A stretch of 64,000 bases of DNA from Pseudomonadota bacterium. GTDB lineage: Bacteria > Pseudomonadota > Gammaproteobacteria > Pseudomonadales > Oceanobacteraceae. The position numbers were made by a program, and so were the translations under genes. The stretch is taken from the NCBI GenBank assembly GCA_030145845.1, contig JAIXHJ010000010.1, positions 82,073 through 146,072 on the forward strand, read 5' to 3'. Shown here piece by piece: positions 19,087 through 26,654 of this stretch (positions are counted from its first letter, which is position 1; each line of letters opens with the position of its first letter). The notes under the pieces are model-generated. The model made no database searches. It saw nothing but the letters and a program-made list of their open reading frames with translations, and was not told where the DNA came from.

Positions 19087-20717
19087 TCCGTCTTGCTGTC
19101 AAAAGTCTGCTGCAGCGTAAAACCGCTGCCCTGCTGATTATACTGGCGATCAGCCTGAGTATGTCTGCCCTGCTGCTGACGCGCAGCCTGAGCAGTGAAT
19201 TAAAAAACAGTTTTAACTCCAGTGTCAGTGGCACCGATCTGATTGTCGGTGCCCGCAGCCATCCGCTGCAGGTACTGCTGTATTCTGTGTTCCGTCTCGG
19301 TAATCCGACTCAGGCTGTCAGTGCCGGACGCTGGCAGGAAATTCAGCAGCTGCCGCAACTGAGCTGGAGTTTTCCCATTGCGCTGGGCGATTCCCATCAC
19401 GGTTTTGCGGTGCTCGGCACCAATGATGATTACTTCCGCTATTTCCGCTATGGCAATAAGCATCCGCTGGAAAATTCGGCGGGTGGCGGGCTGACATTCA
19501 CTCACGTTAATGACGTGATTATCGGCGCCACCGTGGCCCGTAAACTGGGCTATCACATTGGTGACGAATTATTTCTCAGCCACGGCACCCATGCCACCAG
19601 CTTTCACGTACACAAAGAAATTCCGTTCCGCGTCAGTGCCATCCTGAAGCCGACCGGTACACCGGTTGACCGCTCGCTGCATGTACATCTGGCCATGCTG
19701 GAAGCCGTGCATAACGAAAGCTGGCTGCACGCGCACCAGCTGGCTCATCACCATGAAGATGACCACGGACATGACATGCATGAACAGGCTGACGATGATC
19801 ATGATCACGCCAGTATGGATGAACATGACGAAGACCATGATCACCACGCTCATGATGCTGCTGAACACGATCACGAGGAGCATGATCATGCCAGTATGGA
19901 TGAGCATGACGAAGACCCTGACCACCACGCTCATGATGCTGCTGAACACGATCACGGGGAGCATGATCACGCCAGCATGGATGATCATGACGAAGACCAT
20001 GACCACCACGCTCATGATGCTGCTGAACACGATCACGGGGAGCATGATCACGCCGGCATGGATGAGCATGACGAAGACCCTGATCACCACGCTCATGATG
20101 CTGCTGAACACGAACATACTGAACACAGCGCCGCTGCCATTGATCATATTCACTTTGCCGACCTGCCGGCCCCCGGCAAAGTTTCAGCGGTGTTTGTCGG
20201 TCTGAAATCCCGGCCACTGACATTTCAGGTACGCGAGCTGCTCAATGCCCCGGATCAGGAACCGTTAACCGCTGTCATCCCTGGCGTGGCACTGAGTGAA
20301 TTCTGGCAACTGCTGGCCAATGCCGAAAATATACTGCAGGTATTAAGTGCTTTGATGCTGATTACCGGCCTGCTGGGCACAATCGCCATGCTGCAGGTCA
20401 GCGTGGCTTTCCGTCGCCGTGAAATCAGCCTGCTGCGTCTGATCGGCGCCCATCCGTTGTCGGTATTTACCCTGCTGGAACTGGAAGTGCTGTTACTGAC
20501 AGCCTCGGGCTGGCTGCTGGCCCTGCTGATCAGCGGCCTCACTCAGACGCTGGCCGCGCCACTGCTGGCCGATTATTTCAGTCTGGTGGTCAGCCCGCAG
20601 TGGTGGCCGCAGCACACCCACTGGCTGATCCTTATCAGCCTCGTGCTGAGTGTGATTGCCGGCCTGATTCCGGCTCTGTCAGCCTACCGGGTATCACGCA
20701 ACACCAGTTATTCCTGA
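19080..20717 (+). CDS. FtsX-like ABC permease with a large His/Asp-rich periplasmic insert
   Basis: 545-residue permease with the MacB/FtsX layout: one membrane helix (about residues 13-33), a long periplasmic domain, and three helices in the last 140 residues (about 415-440, 460-485, 515-535). Inserted in the periplasmic domain (about 220-350) is a stretch very rich in His, Asp and Glu, mostly four 27-residue repeats, each with HDHASMDEHDED and DHHAHDAAEHDH. This should bind many zinc ions. Overlap with the ATPase gene shows they form one transporter. The relatives in Vibrio (Zrg) and Pseudomonas (PA4065) are zinc-responsive. What is moved, or on what the force acts, is unknown. Confidence 0.88.
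   Translation: MLIRLAVKSLLQRKTAALLIILAISLSMSALLLTRSLSSELKNSFNSSVSGTDLIVGARSHPLQVLLYSVFRLGNPTQAVSAGRWQEIQQLPQLSWSFPIALGDSHHGFAVLGTNDDYFRYFRYGNKHPLENSAGGGLTFTHVNDVIIGATVARKLGYHIGDELFLSHGTHATSFHVHKEIPFRVSAILKPTGTPVDRSLHVHLAMLEAVHNESWLHAHQLAHHHEDDHGHDMHEQADDDHDHASMDEHDEDHDHHAHDAAEHDHEEHDHASMDEHDEDPDHHAHDAAEHDHGEHDHASMDDHDEDHDHHAHDAAEHDHGEHDHAGMDEHDEDPDHHAHDAAEHEHTEHSAAAIDHIHFADLPAPGKVSAVFVGLKSRPLTFQVRELLNAPDQEPLTAVIPGVALSEFWQLLANAENILQVLSALMLITGLLGTIAMLQVSVAFRRREISLLRLIGAHPLSVFTLLELEVLLLTASGWLLALLISGLTQTLAAPLLADYFSLVVSPQWWPQHTHWLILISLVLSVIAGLIPALSAYRVSRNTSYS
19800..20123 (+). repeat. Four tandem 81-bp coding repeats, His/Asp-rich
   Basis: Copies begin at 19800, 19881, 19962 and 20043, each starting CATGATCA(C/T)GCC. 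They stay in frame (27 codons each) and differ at few bases, for example ACCATG versus ACCCTG and GAGGAG versus GGGGAG. Copies 2 and 4 share the CCCTG variant, so an older 162-bp doubling is likely. The last copy is degenerate at its end (AACATACTGAA). Confidence 0.95.
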
Positions 20718-20820
20718 GCACACTGGCCTCAGCGGACAGTCTTCTGTCCGCCGGGAACCGGTTTCCTGCCACGGCGGCTCCTACACTGACTGCACAACAA
20801 TAATCAGTACAGGAGCCGCC

Positions 20821-22824
20821 ATGAGCGCTCATAAAACCCTTTTATTTTCCCTCGCCGGCCTGACCCTGCTGACCGGCTGTAACCCGGCAGCAACCACGCC
20901 TGACAGCCACGGACAAAAAGTTTCGGCCTATACCACCGCGGCCAATCAACAGCTGCAACAGCAGCTGCCGTTAGCCGACCAGCAGGATTTCAACGATGCC
21001 CGCCGCGGGCTGATCGCCAGCCAGCAGCCATTACGCGTCAGCGCTGAACGCAACCCGGATCAGAGCGTGTGGGATATGACTCAGTACGCCTTTATTCAGG
21101 GAGAGGCCCCGGACAGCGTCAATCCCAGTTTATGGCGCCAGGCAAAGCTGAATAATATTCATGGTCTGTTTGAGGTAACGCCGGGCATTTATCAGCTGCG
21201 TGGCTTTGATCTGGCCAATATGACGTTAATCAAAGGTGACAGCGGCTGGATTGTGATCGACCCGCTCACCTCGCGTGAAACCGCAGCCAACGCCTTCCGC
21301 TTTGCCATGCAGCAGCTGCAGCCGCGTTATCCGCAGTTAACCGGCATCAGCGCGGTACTCTTCACTCATCCGCATCTTGATCACTTTGGTGGTGCACTGG
21401 GGATTATTTCGCAACAGGAAATTGATCAGCGCCATATTCCGGTGATCGCACCACAGGGTTTTATGGAAGAAGCCACCAGCGAAAATATTATTGCCGGTAA
21501 TGCCATGAGCCGCCGGGCGATGTTTATGTACGGTAAAAACCTGCCGCGTGATATCTGGGGCCATGTCGGCTCCGGACTGGGAAAATCACCGGCGTTCGGT
21601 GAATTCAGTATTCTGCAGCCTAACCAACTGGTGGATCATACACTGCAGGAAATGACCATTGATGGTGTCGATTTCCGCTTCCAGTACACGCCGGAATCCG
21701 AAGCACCGGCGGAATTCACGTTTTATCTGCCGCAGTACCGGGCCTTCTGTGGCGCAGAAGTGATGTCCCGGCATATGCACAACCTGTATACCCCACGCGG
21801 TGCCAAGGTACGTGATGCCATGAAATGGAGTGCTTATATCGAAGAAGCACGGCGCCTGTTTGCCGATGCCGATATTTATTTCGGCAGCCATCACTGGCCA
21901 ATCTGGGGACAGGAAAATATTCAGACCTTCCTGAAACAACAGCGTGACACCTATAAATTCATTCACGATCAGACCGTACGCCGGATGAATCAGGGCATGA
22001 CCGCCGGTGAAATTGCCGAAGACCTGAAAATGCCCGCCAGTCTGGCAACGGTTTTTTCCAGCCGCGGCTATTACGGCACGCTGAAGCACAATGCCCGTGC
22101 CGTTTATCAGGCCTATATGGGCTGGTATGACGGCAACCCGGCGCATCTTGATCCGCTGCCCGACACCGCCCGTGCCGCAGGCTATGTCGATCTTGCCGGG
22201 GGTGCCGACGCCCTGTACAGCAAAGCCAGCGCCGCTTTCGCCGATGGCCGTTACCGCTGGAGTGCCGAGCTGCTCAATCATCTGGTCTTTGCCCAGCCGG
22301 ACAACGGCAAAGCCCGCGAATTACTGGCCAGGAATTATGACCAGCTGGGTTATCAGGCGGAATCCGGGCCGTGGCGCGATATTTATCTGACCGGGGCAAT
22401 GGAACTGCGTGACGGTAAACCCGACAGCGGTATTAACCTGGCAACCATGAAAGAGATTTTCCTGCAGACACCGGTCAGCAACTTCTTTGATACCCTGTCG
22501 GTGCGGCTGAAAGCCGAAGATGCTGCCGATAAAGACTGGCGTATTGCCATCCGCTTTACCGACCTGCAACAGAACTATCTGCTGTGGATTGAAAATGCCG
22601 TGCTGCATTACCGGCCACTGGCAGAGAATGAAACGCCGGCCACCGATGCCACACTCAACCTGACCCATCCCCTGTTTGTCAGCATGCTGACCGGGGAAGC
22701 CGGCATTAAGGATACGCTGTTTTCCGATAACCTCAGCGTGGATGGCAGCACACTGGATCTGATCCGTTTCTTCTCACTGTTTGAGCAGCCGGATCCGGCC
22801 TTTGCCATTGTCCTGCCGGAATAA
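20821..22824 (+). CDS. Metallo-beta-lactamase-fold alkylsulfatase (SdsA/BDS1 family) lipoprotein
   Basis: 667-residue enzyme expected to hydrolyse linear alkyl sulfates such as dodecyl sulfate to alcohol and sulfate. The N terminus has a lipobox LLTGC (Cys 20). The metallo-beta-lactamase domain holds FTHPHLDHFGGALG (about residue 180; zinc His/Asp), CGAEVMSRHMHN and GSHHWPIWG, all typical of type III alkylsulfatases. A helical dimerisation domain and a C-terminal SCP2-like domain (about 545-667) complete the usual three-domain layout. A convergent AraC-family regulator ends 13 bases away and may control it, as SdsB-type regulators do elsewhere; that link is inferred. Confidence 0.88.
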   Translation: MSAHKTLLFSLAGLTLLTGCNPAATTPDSHGQKVSAYTTAANQQLQQQLPLADQQDFNDARRGLIASQQPLRVSAERNPDQSVWDMTQYAFIQGEAPDSVNPSLWRQAKLNNIHGLFEVTPGIYQLRGFDLANMTLIKGDSGWIVIDPLTSRETAANAFRFAMQQLQPRYPQLTGISAVLFTHPHLDHFGGALGIISQQEIDQRHIPVIAPQGFMEEATSENIIAGNAMSRRAMFMYGKNLPRDIWGHVGSGLGKSPAFGEFSILQPNQLVDHTLQEMTIDGVDFRFQYTPESEAPAEFTFYLPQYRAFCGAEVMSRHMHNLYTPRGAKVRDAMKWSAYIEEARRLFADADIYFGSHHWPIWGQENIQTFLKQQRDTYKFIHDQTVRRMNQGMTAGEIAEDLKMPASLATVFSSRGYYGTLKHNARAVYQAYMGWYDGNPAHLDPLPDTARAAGYVDLAGGADALYSKASAAFADGRYRWSAELLNHLVFAQPDNGKARELLARNYDQLGYQAESGPWRDIYLTGAMELRDGKPDSGINLATMKEIFLQTPVSNFFDTLSVRLKAEDAADKDWRIAIRFTDLQQNYLLWIENAVLHYRPLAENETPATDATLNLTHPLFVSMLTGEAGIKDTLFSDNLSVDGSTLDLIRFFSLFEQPDPAFAIVLPE

Positions 22825-22836
22825 TCGCCGCCGCAC

Positions 22837-23844
22837 TCAGCGCCCGCGGCGGAACTGCCCGGGCGTCTGCTGAAACCAGCGCTGAAACGCGCGGCTGAAA
22901 TTACTGCTGTCACTGAACCCCAGCCGCAGGGCCACCGAAGTAATGGTTTCCTGCGGCCGGCGCAGCCAGTACTGCGCCATTTCCCGCCGTACCTCCTCCA
23001 GTAACTGGCGGTAGCTGGTGTTTTCCTGCTGCAGATACCGGCGCAGCGTCCGTTCACTGAGATTGAAAACCTGCGCGATATCAGCCAGCCCCGGCTCGCC
23101 CTGTTCCAGCATGGCCTGCAGGCTGTTACGGACCCGTTCCGACCAGCTGAGCGCGTTCATTTTATGCAGATACTGCTCAACCAGTGCTTCATTGGCCGCC
23201 GCCATCTGTTCATCACCGGGCAACGCCATGGCCGCCAGTTCAGAACGGCTGAACCACAGGCAATTGGTGGCCGCCGCAAAGCGCACCGGACACTGCATCA
23301 GCCGGGTCCAGGGCTGGCCACCAGCGGGTGGTTCACTGCGCAGCAGTTCGACTTCATCAAGAATGCGGGTACGGCCGGTCAGCTGGCGGGCAAAGGTGAC
23401 GATGGTGGCAAAAAAACCGTCCACGGCCAGCGGACTGATGGGGACCCCGGCCAGTGGATCAATCACAAAACCGGTACGGGTGGCCTGATGCACCACACGG
23501 ATATTCACCGTATTCGACACCAGCGCATGGTAGCGCCCCATTTTATCGATCACCTGCTGCATATTGCTGCAGCTCAGCATCAGCAGACCCAGGGCACGGA
23601 AATGCATGGGCTGTACATGAGCAGCCACCTGCAGGGCAAACGCCGGGTCAGCGGTTTTTTCTTCCAGCTGCTGCCACAGGCCGGTCATTACCTCAATGGG
23701 CACCCGGCTGTCGGGCTGGCGTTCCAGTTCCGTGAGATCGAGTCCGGCCGCAGCGAAAAACCGCTGCGCATCGAAACCGTTTTCCGCTAACGTTCTGGCG
23801 ACCGCCAGAGGCCAGGCGGCGATGGTGGAATAAGATGAGCGCAT
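22837..23844 (-). CDS. AraC-family transcriptional regulator (OruR-like, with Arabinose_bd-type N-terminal domain)
   Basis: 335-residue regulator. The N-terminal ligand-binding domain (about 1-215) begins with WPLAVARTLAENGFDAQRF, characteristic of the OruR/QbsM-like group. The C-terminal DNA-binding domain (about 235-335) contains two helix-turn-helix units: LADIAQVFNLSERTLRRYLQ and TSVALRLGFSDSSNFSRAF, ending QTPGQFRRGR. It lies tail to tail with the alkylsulfatase gene. Ligand unknown. Confidence 0.9.
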   Translation of the reverse strand: MRSSYSTIAAWPLAVARTLAENGFDAQRFFAAAGLDLTELERQPDSRVPIEVMTGLWQQLEEKTADPAFALQVAAHVQPMHFRALGLLMLSCSNMQQVIDKMGRYHALVSNTVNIRVVHQATRTGFVIDPLAGVPISPLAVDGFFATIVTFARQLTGRTRILDEVELLRSEPPAGGQPWTRLMQCPVRFAAATNCLWFSRSELAAMALPGDEQMAAANEALVEQYLHKMNALSWSERVRNSLQAMLEQGEPGLADIAQVFNLSERTLRRYLQQENTSYRQLLEEVRREMAQYWLRRPQETITSVALRLGFSDSSNFSRAFQRWFQQTPGQFRRGR

Positions 23845-23904
23845 ACAATCATCCGGCGGCCGCGCCGCAGAAAAGAGTCGTTATTATTGTTATCGCGTAC
23901 AGCG

Positions 23905-24369
23905 TCAGTGGCCGCTGCGGGCTTCCTTGGCGTCACTGAGCAGCAGTGTCGGTAAACGCAGAATATAAATACTGACCCCCAGACCAATCAATGGCAGCAG
24001 GATTTTAATCGTCAGCCGGTCGGTCAGCACAAACGCCGTCAGCATCATGGTGCTCCACATCAGGATCAGGGTGTACACCTTGGCCTTCAGTGGCATGCCC
24101 TTGCCATCCAGATAATAAATCACATAGCGGCCCAGTTTCGGGTGCTCCACCAGCCAGCGGTAAAAGCGGGGGGAAGTCCGCACAAAACAGGCCGCCGCCA
24201 GCAACAGAAAGGGGGTGGTCGGCAGCACCGGCAGAAAAATACCGGCTACGCCCAGCGCCACGCTCAGCCAGCCGAAGGCAAACACCAGCGAACGCAGCAG
24301 CGGCTGGCGGATAACGGCACGCATGGCAAGCTGGTCCGCCTGCACGGGTTGGGGTTCATTCATATCCAT
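23905..24369 (-). CDS. DUF454 (YbaN-like) inner-membrane protein
   Basis: 154-residue membrane protein of the DUF454/YbaN family. After a short polar N terminus come hydrophobic stretches at about residues 28-60, with the family signature VALGVAGIFLPVLPTTPFLLL and CFVRTSPRFYRWL, and two more helices at about 97-140. No catalytic motif is known for the family and its role is undefined. It lies downstream of the LysR gene, same strand, with about 50 bases between them. Confidence 0.85.
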   Translation of the reverse strand: MDMNEPQPVQADQLAMRAVIRQPLLRSLVFAFGWLSVALGVAGIFLPVLPTTPFLLLAAACFVRTSPRFYRWLVEHPKLGRYVIYYLDGKGMPLKAKVYTLILMWSTMMLTAFVLTDRLTIKILLPLIGLGVSIYILRLPTLLLSDAKEARSGH

Positions 24370-24419
24370 AATCTTTATTATGGACCCGGGATGGCCATTT
24401 TCACATCAGCCGCCGCGCT

Positions 24420-25301
24420 TTATGTCTGCGCATTACTGTGTTCCAGCAAAAAGTCCACAAAGGTGCGGTTGGCCCGCGACAGATATCCGCCCTGCCGCCA
24501 GGCCACCGACAGATCGAGCCATACCGGCTGTTCAAACGGCAGCGCCACCAGATCAGCGTCTTCGGCAATCACCATTTCCAGCAGTGTGGTGATGCCGAAA
24601 CCATGTTTCACAATCTGCTTGGTCAGTGGCAGCAGGTTGGTTTCAACACAGATCTTCGGGCTGAAATCGTGTTCCCGGCACAACTGATCAATCACCTCGC
24701 GGTGGAAATAGCCTTTGCGGAACAGCACCAGATCTTCCGCAAAAAAATCACGGAAGCGCACCGTCTGCTGGCCGGCCAGATGGTGATCCTGCGGCAGGAT
24801 GGCCATCATCTGATCGCGCAGAAAACTGCGTGATTCGAGATCTTCCGGCGGCGTATCGGCGACAATGACGCCCATATCAATCTCGCCGCTGTAGATCATT
24901 TTCTGCAGCTGGCGGGTACCGGCCTCCACCACGGACAGGCGCAGCTGCGGGTAGCGGTGGCGGAACGCCATCAGAATCGGCGGGAAGTAATAGGAGCCCA
25001 GCATACTGGGGATGCCGATACGCACCTCGCCGCGGGCCATCTCGTGCAGCTCGCGCATTTCCAGCTCGGCATCGGCCAGCGCCTGCAGAATCTGGCGCGC
25101 ATGGGGCAGCAGGGTCTGACCTTCATCCGTCAGGCTGATGTGGCGCTCATTACGGTGAAAGAGCGTCAGTTCCAGCTCTTCTTCCAGCTTGCGGATGGCC
25201 ATACTGACCGCCGGCTGGGCAATATGCAGGCGGTTGGCCGCAGCGGTGAAACTGCCATTGTCGGCCACCGCCAGAAAGTAACGCAGGGCACGCAGATCCA
25301 T
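24420..25301 (-). CDS. LysR-family transcriptional regulator
   Basis: 293-residue LysR regulator. ATG 25301 (complement) follows GGAG by five bases and gives the standard N terminus MDLRALRYFLAVADNGSFT. The winged helix-turn-helix covers residues 1-60 (AANRLHIAQPAVSMAIRKLE); the rest is the periplasmic-binding-like effector domain. The DLRALRYF start and overall pattern place it in the CynR/CatM/BenM-type group, whose members often sense small acids. It is divergent from an MFS transporter gene with an inverted-repeat operator candidate between them at 25341-25361, so it probably controls that transporter and itself. Confidence 0.9.
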   Translation of the reverse strand: MDLRALRYFLAVADNGSFTAAANRLHIAQPAVSMAIRKLEEELELTLFHRNERHISLTDEGQTLLPHARQILQALADAELEMRELHEMARGEVRIGIPSMLGSYYFPPILMAFRHRYPQLRLSVVEAGTRQLQKMIYSGEIDMGVIVADTPPEDLESRSFLRDQMMAILPQDHHLAGQQTVRFRDFFAEDLVLFRKGYFHREVIDQLCREHDFSPKICVETNLLPLTKQIVKHGFGITTLLEMVIAEDADLVALPFEQPVWLDLSVAWRQGGYLSRANRTFVDFLLEHSNAQT

Positions 25302-25340
25302 AGAGACTCCGGTCACGGGCAGAGAACAAACTATAACAAC

Positions 25341-25361
25341 TTCTTATACATATAATAAGAA
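25341..25361. promoter_or_regulatory. Candidate LysR operator between lysR and MFS genes
   Basis: Perfect inverted repeat TTCTTAT (25341-25347) and ATAAGAA (25355-25361) around a 7-base spacer, containing a T-N11-A arrangement. It lies in a very AT-rich stretch 40 bases from the LysR start and 70 from the MFS start. Confidence 0.6.
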
Positions 25362-25430
25362 CTATATATTTTAATGATCACACGGTGACTGCTACTCTGC
25401 CTGTATTCCCTGCTGTTAGCTCTGACTCCT

Positions 25431-26627
25431 ATGATTGAAACCCGCACACCGGCATTCTGGCGCGCGACGCTGGCGCTGTGCCTCGGCTCCTTTACCGTGT
25501 TTGCCAATGTTTATGTTACCCAGCCACTGCTGCCTATGCTGGCTCAGGACTTCGGCGTATCGCCGCTGGCCGCTGGCTGGAGTTTTACCGTCACCACCCT
25601 GATGCTGGGCGTATCCCTGCTGATTTACGGCCCGCTGTCCGATGCCGTTGGCCGGCGGCCGATTATGATTATCACCATTGCCGGGGCAACGGTCGTTACT
25701 CTGCTGATCTGCACCATTTCCGATTTCCATACCCTGCTCATTCTGCGCGCTGTTCAGGGGTTGCTGCTGGGCGGTCTGCCGGCCATTGCCATCGCCTATA
25801 TGGGCGACGAATTCACGAAGCGGGCTCTGCTGGTTGCGGTTGGTTTTTATATCAGTGGCAACAGCCTGGGCGGCATCGGCGGCCGCCTGATCGGGGGTTT
25901 TATGGGGGATTTCGCCGGCTGGCAGAGTGCCTTTATGGTGATGGCCGCGATGAGCATTGTGCTGTGCGTGATCTTCGCACTGATGCTGCCGAAATCTCAG
26001 CATTTCACGCCCCAGCGCCTGCACCCGCAACAGATGCTGGCCGATCTCGGCGGTCACCTGAAAAATCCGGCGCTGCTGCTGGCGTATCTGGTGGGTGGCT
26101 TTAACTTCTTTATTTTTGTTAACCAGTACAGCTACGTCACCTTCGTGCTGTCGGCGGAACCATACAGTCTGGCCCCCAGCCTGCTCGGTCTGCTCTTCCT
26201 GACTTACCTCACCGGCACCTTTGGCTCGGCCATTTCCGGCAAGGTGGCCCAGCATCTGTCGCAGCCCCTATGCATGGCGCTGGGCATTGTCATTCTGATG
26301 ATCGGCTCGCTGGTGACGCTGCTGCCAGGGCTGACGTTTATTATTGCCGGTCTGTTTATCAACAGTTTCGGTTTCTTCTTTGCCCATTCCAGTGCCAGCA
26401 GCTGGGTCAGCCATCATGCCCAGCGTGCCCGCGCCAGTGCCTCTTCTCTGTATCTGCTGTTTTATTACACTGGTGCCAGCAGCGGTGGTTTCTACCTGCA
26501 TATTTTCTGGGAATGGGAAGGCTGGAGCGGGGTTGTCGGCGGTTCGCTGCTGGTATTATGCGCGACGCTGATCATGTCCCTGCGGCTGCGTCATTATGTG
26601 CAGCCACAACTTGCGGCAACGTCCTGA
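25431..26627 (+). CDS. Major facilitator superfamily transporter (YnfM-like)
   Basis: 398-residue, twelve-helix MFS transporter. The N terminus contains ANVYVTQPLLPMLAQDFGV and motif A is YGPLSDAVGRRPIMI (about residues 65-79), both typical of the YnfM/YdhP-like drug or metabolite exporters. The inter-domain loop near residue 185 (LPKSQHFTPQRLHPQQM) divides two six-helix halves. Divergent LysR regulator suggests induction by an effector molecule that may be its substrate. Substrate not predictable. Confidence 0.88.
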   Translation: MIETRTPAFWRATLALCLGSFTVFANVYVTQPLLPMLAQDFGVSPLAAGWSFTVTTLMLGVSLLIYGPLSDAVGRRPIMIITIAGATVVTLLICTISDFHTLLILRAVQGLLLGGLPAIAIAYMGDEFTKRALLVAVGFYISGNSLGGIGGRLIGGFMGDFAGWQSAFMVMAAMSIVLCVIFALMLPKSQHFTPQRLHPQQMLADLGGHLKNPALLLAYLVGGFNFFIFVNQYSYVTFVLSAEPYSLAPSLLGLLFLTYLTGTFGSAISGKVAQHLSQPLCMALGIVILMIGSLVTLLPGLTFIIAGLFINSFGFFFAHSSASSWVSHHAQRARASASSLYLLFYYTGASSGGFYLHIFWEWEGWSGVVGGSLLVLCATLIMSLRLRHYVQPQLAATS

Positions 26628-26654
26628 GGCACGGTTTATTGCGCAGGCTCCCCG

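Noticed and set aside
19800..20123. Direct repeats as a possible CRISPR array
   Set aside because: The units are contiguous without spacers and keep one reading frame.
19569..20153. Repetitive hydrophobic frame antisense to the His-rich permease repeats
   Set aside because: It arises from reading the CATGATCACG-type repeats backwards; the sense frame is an intact permease.
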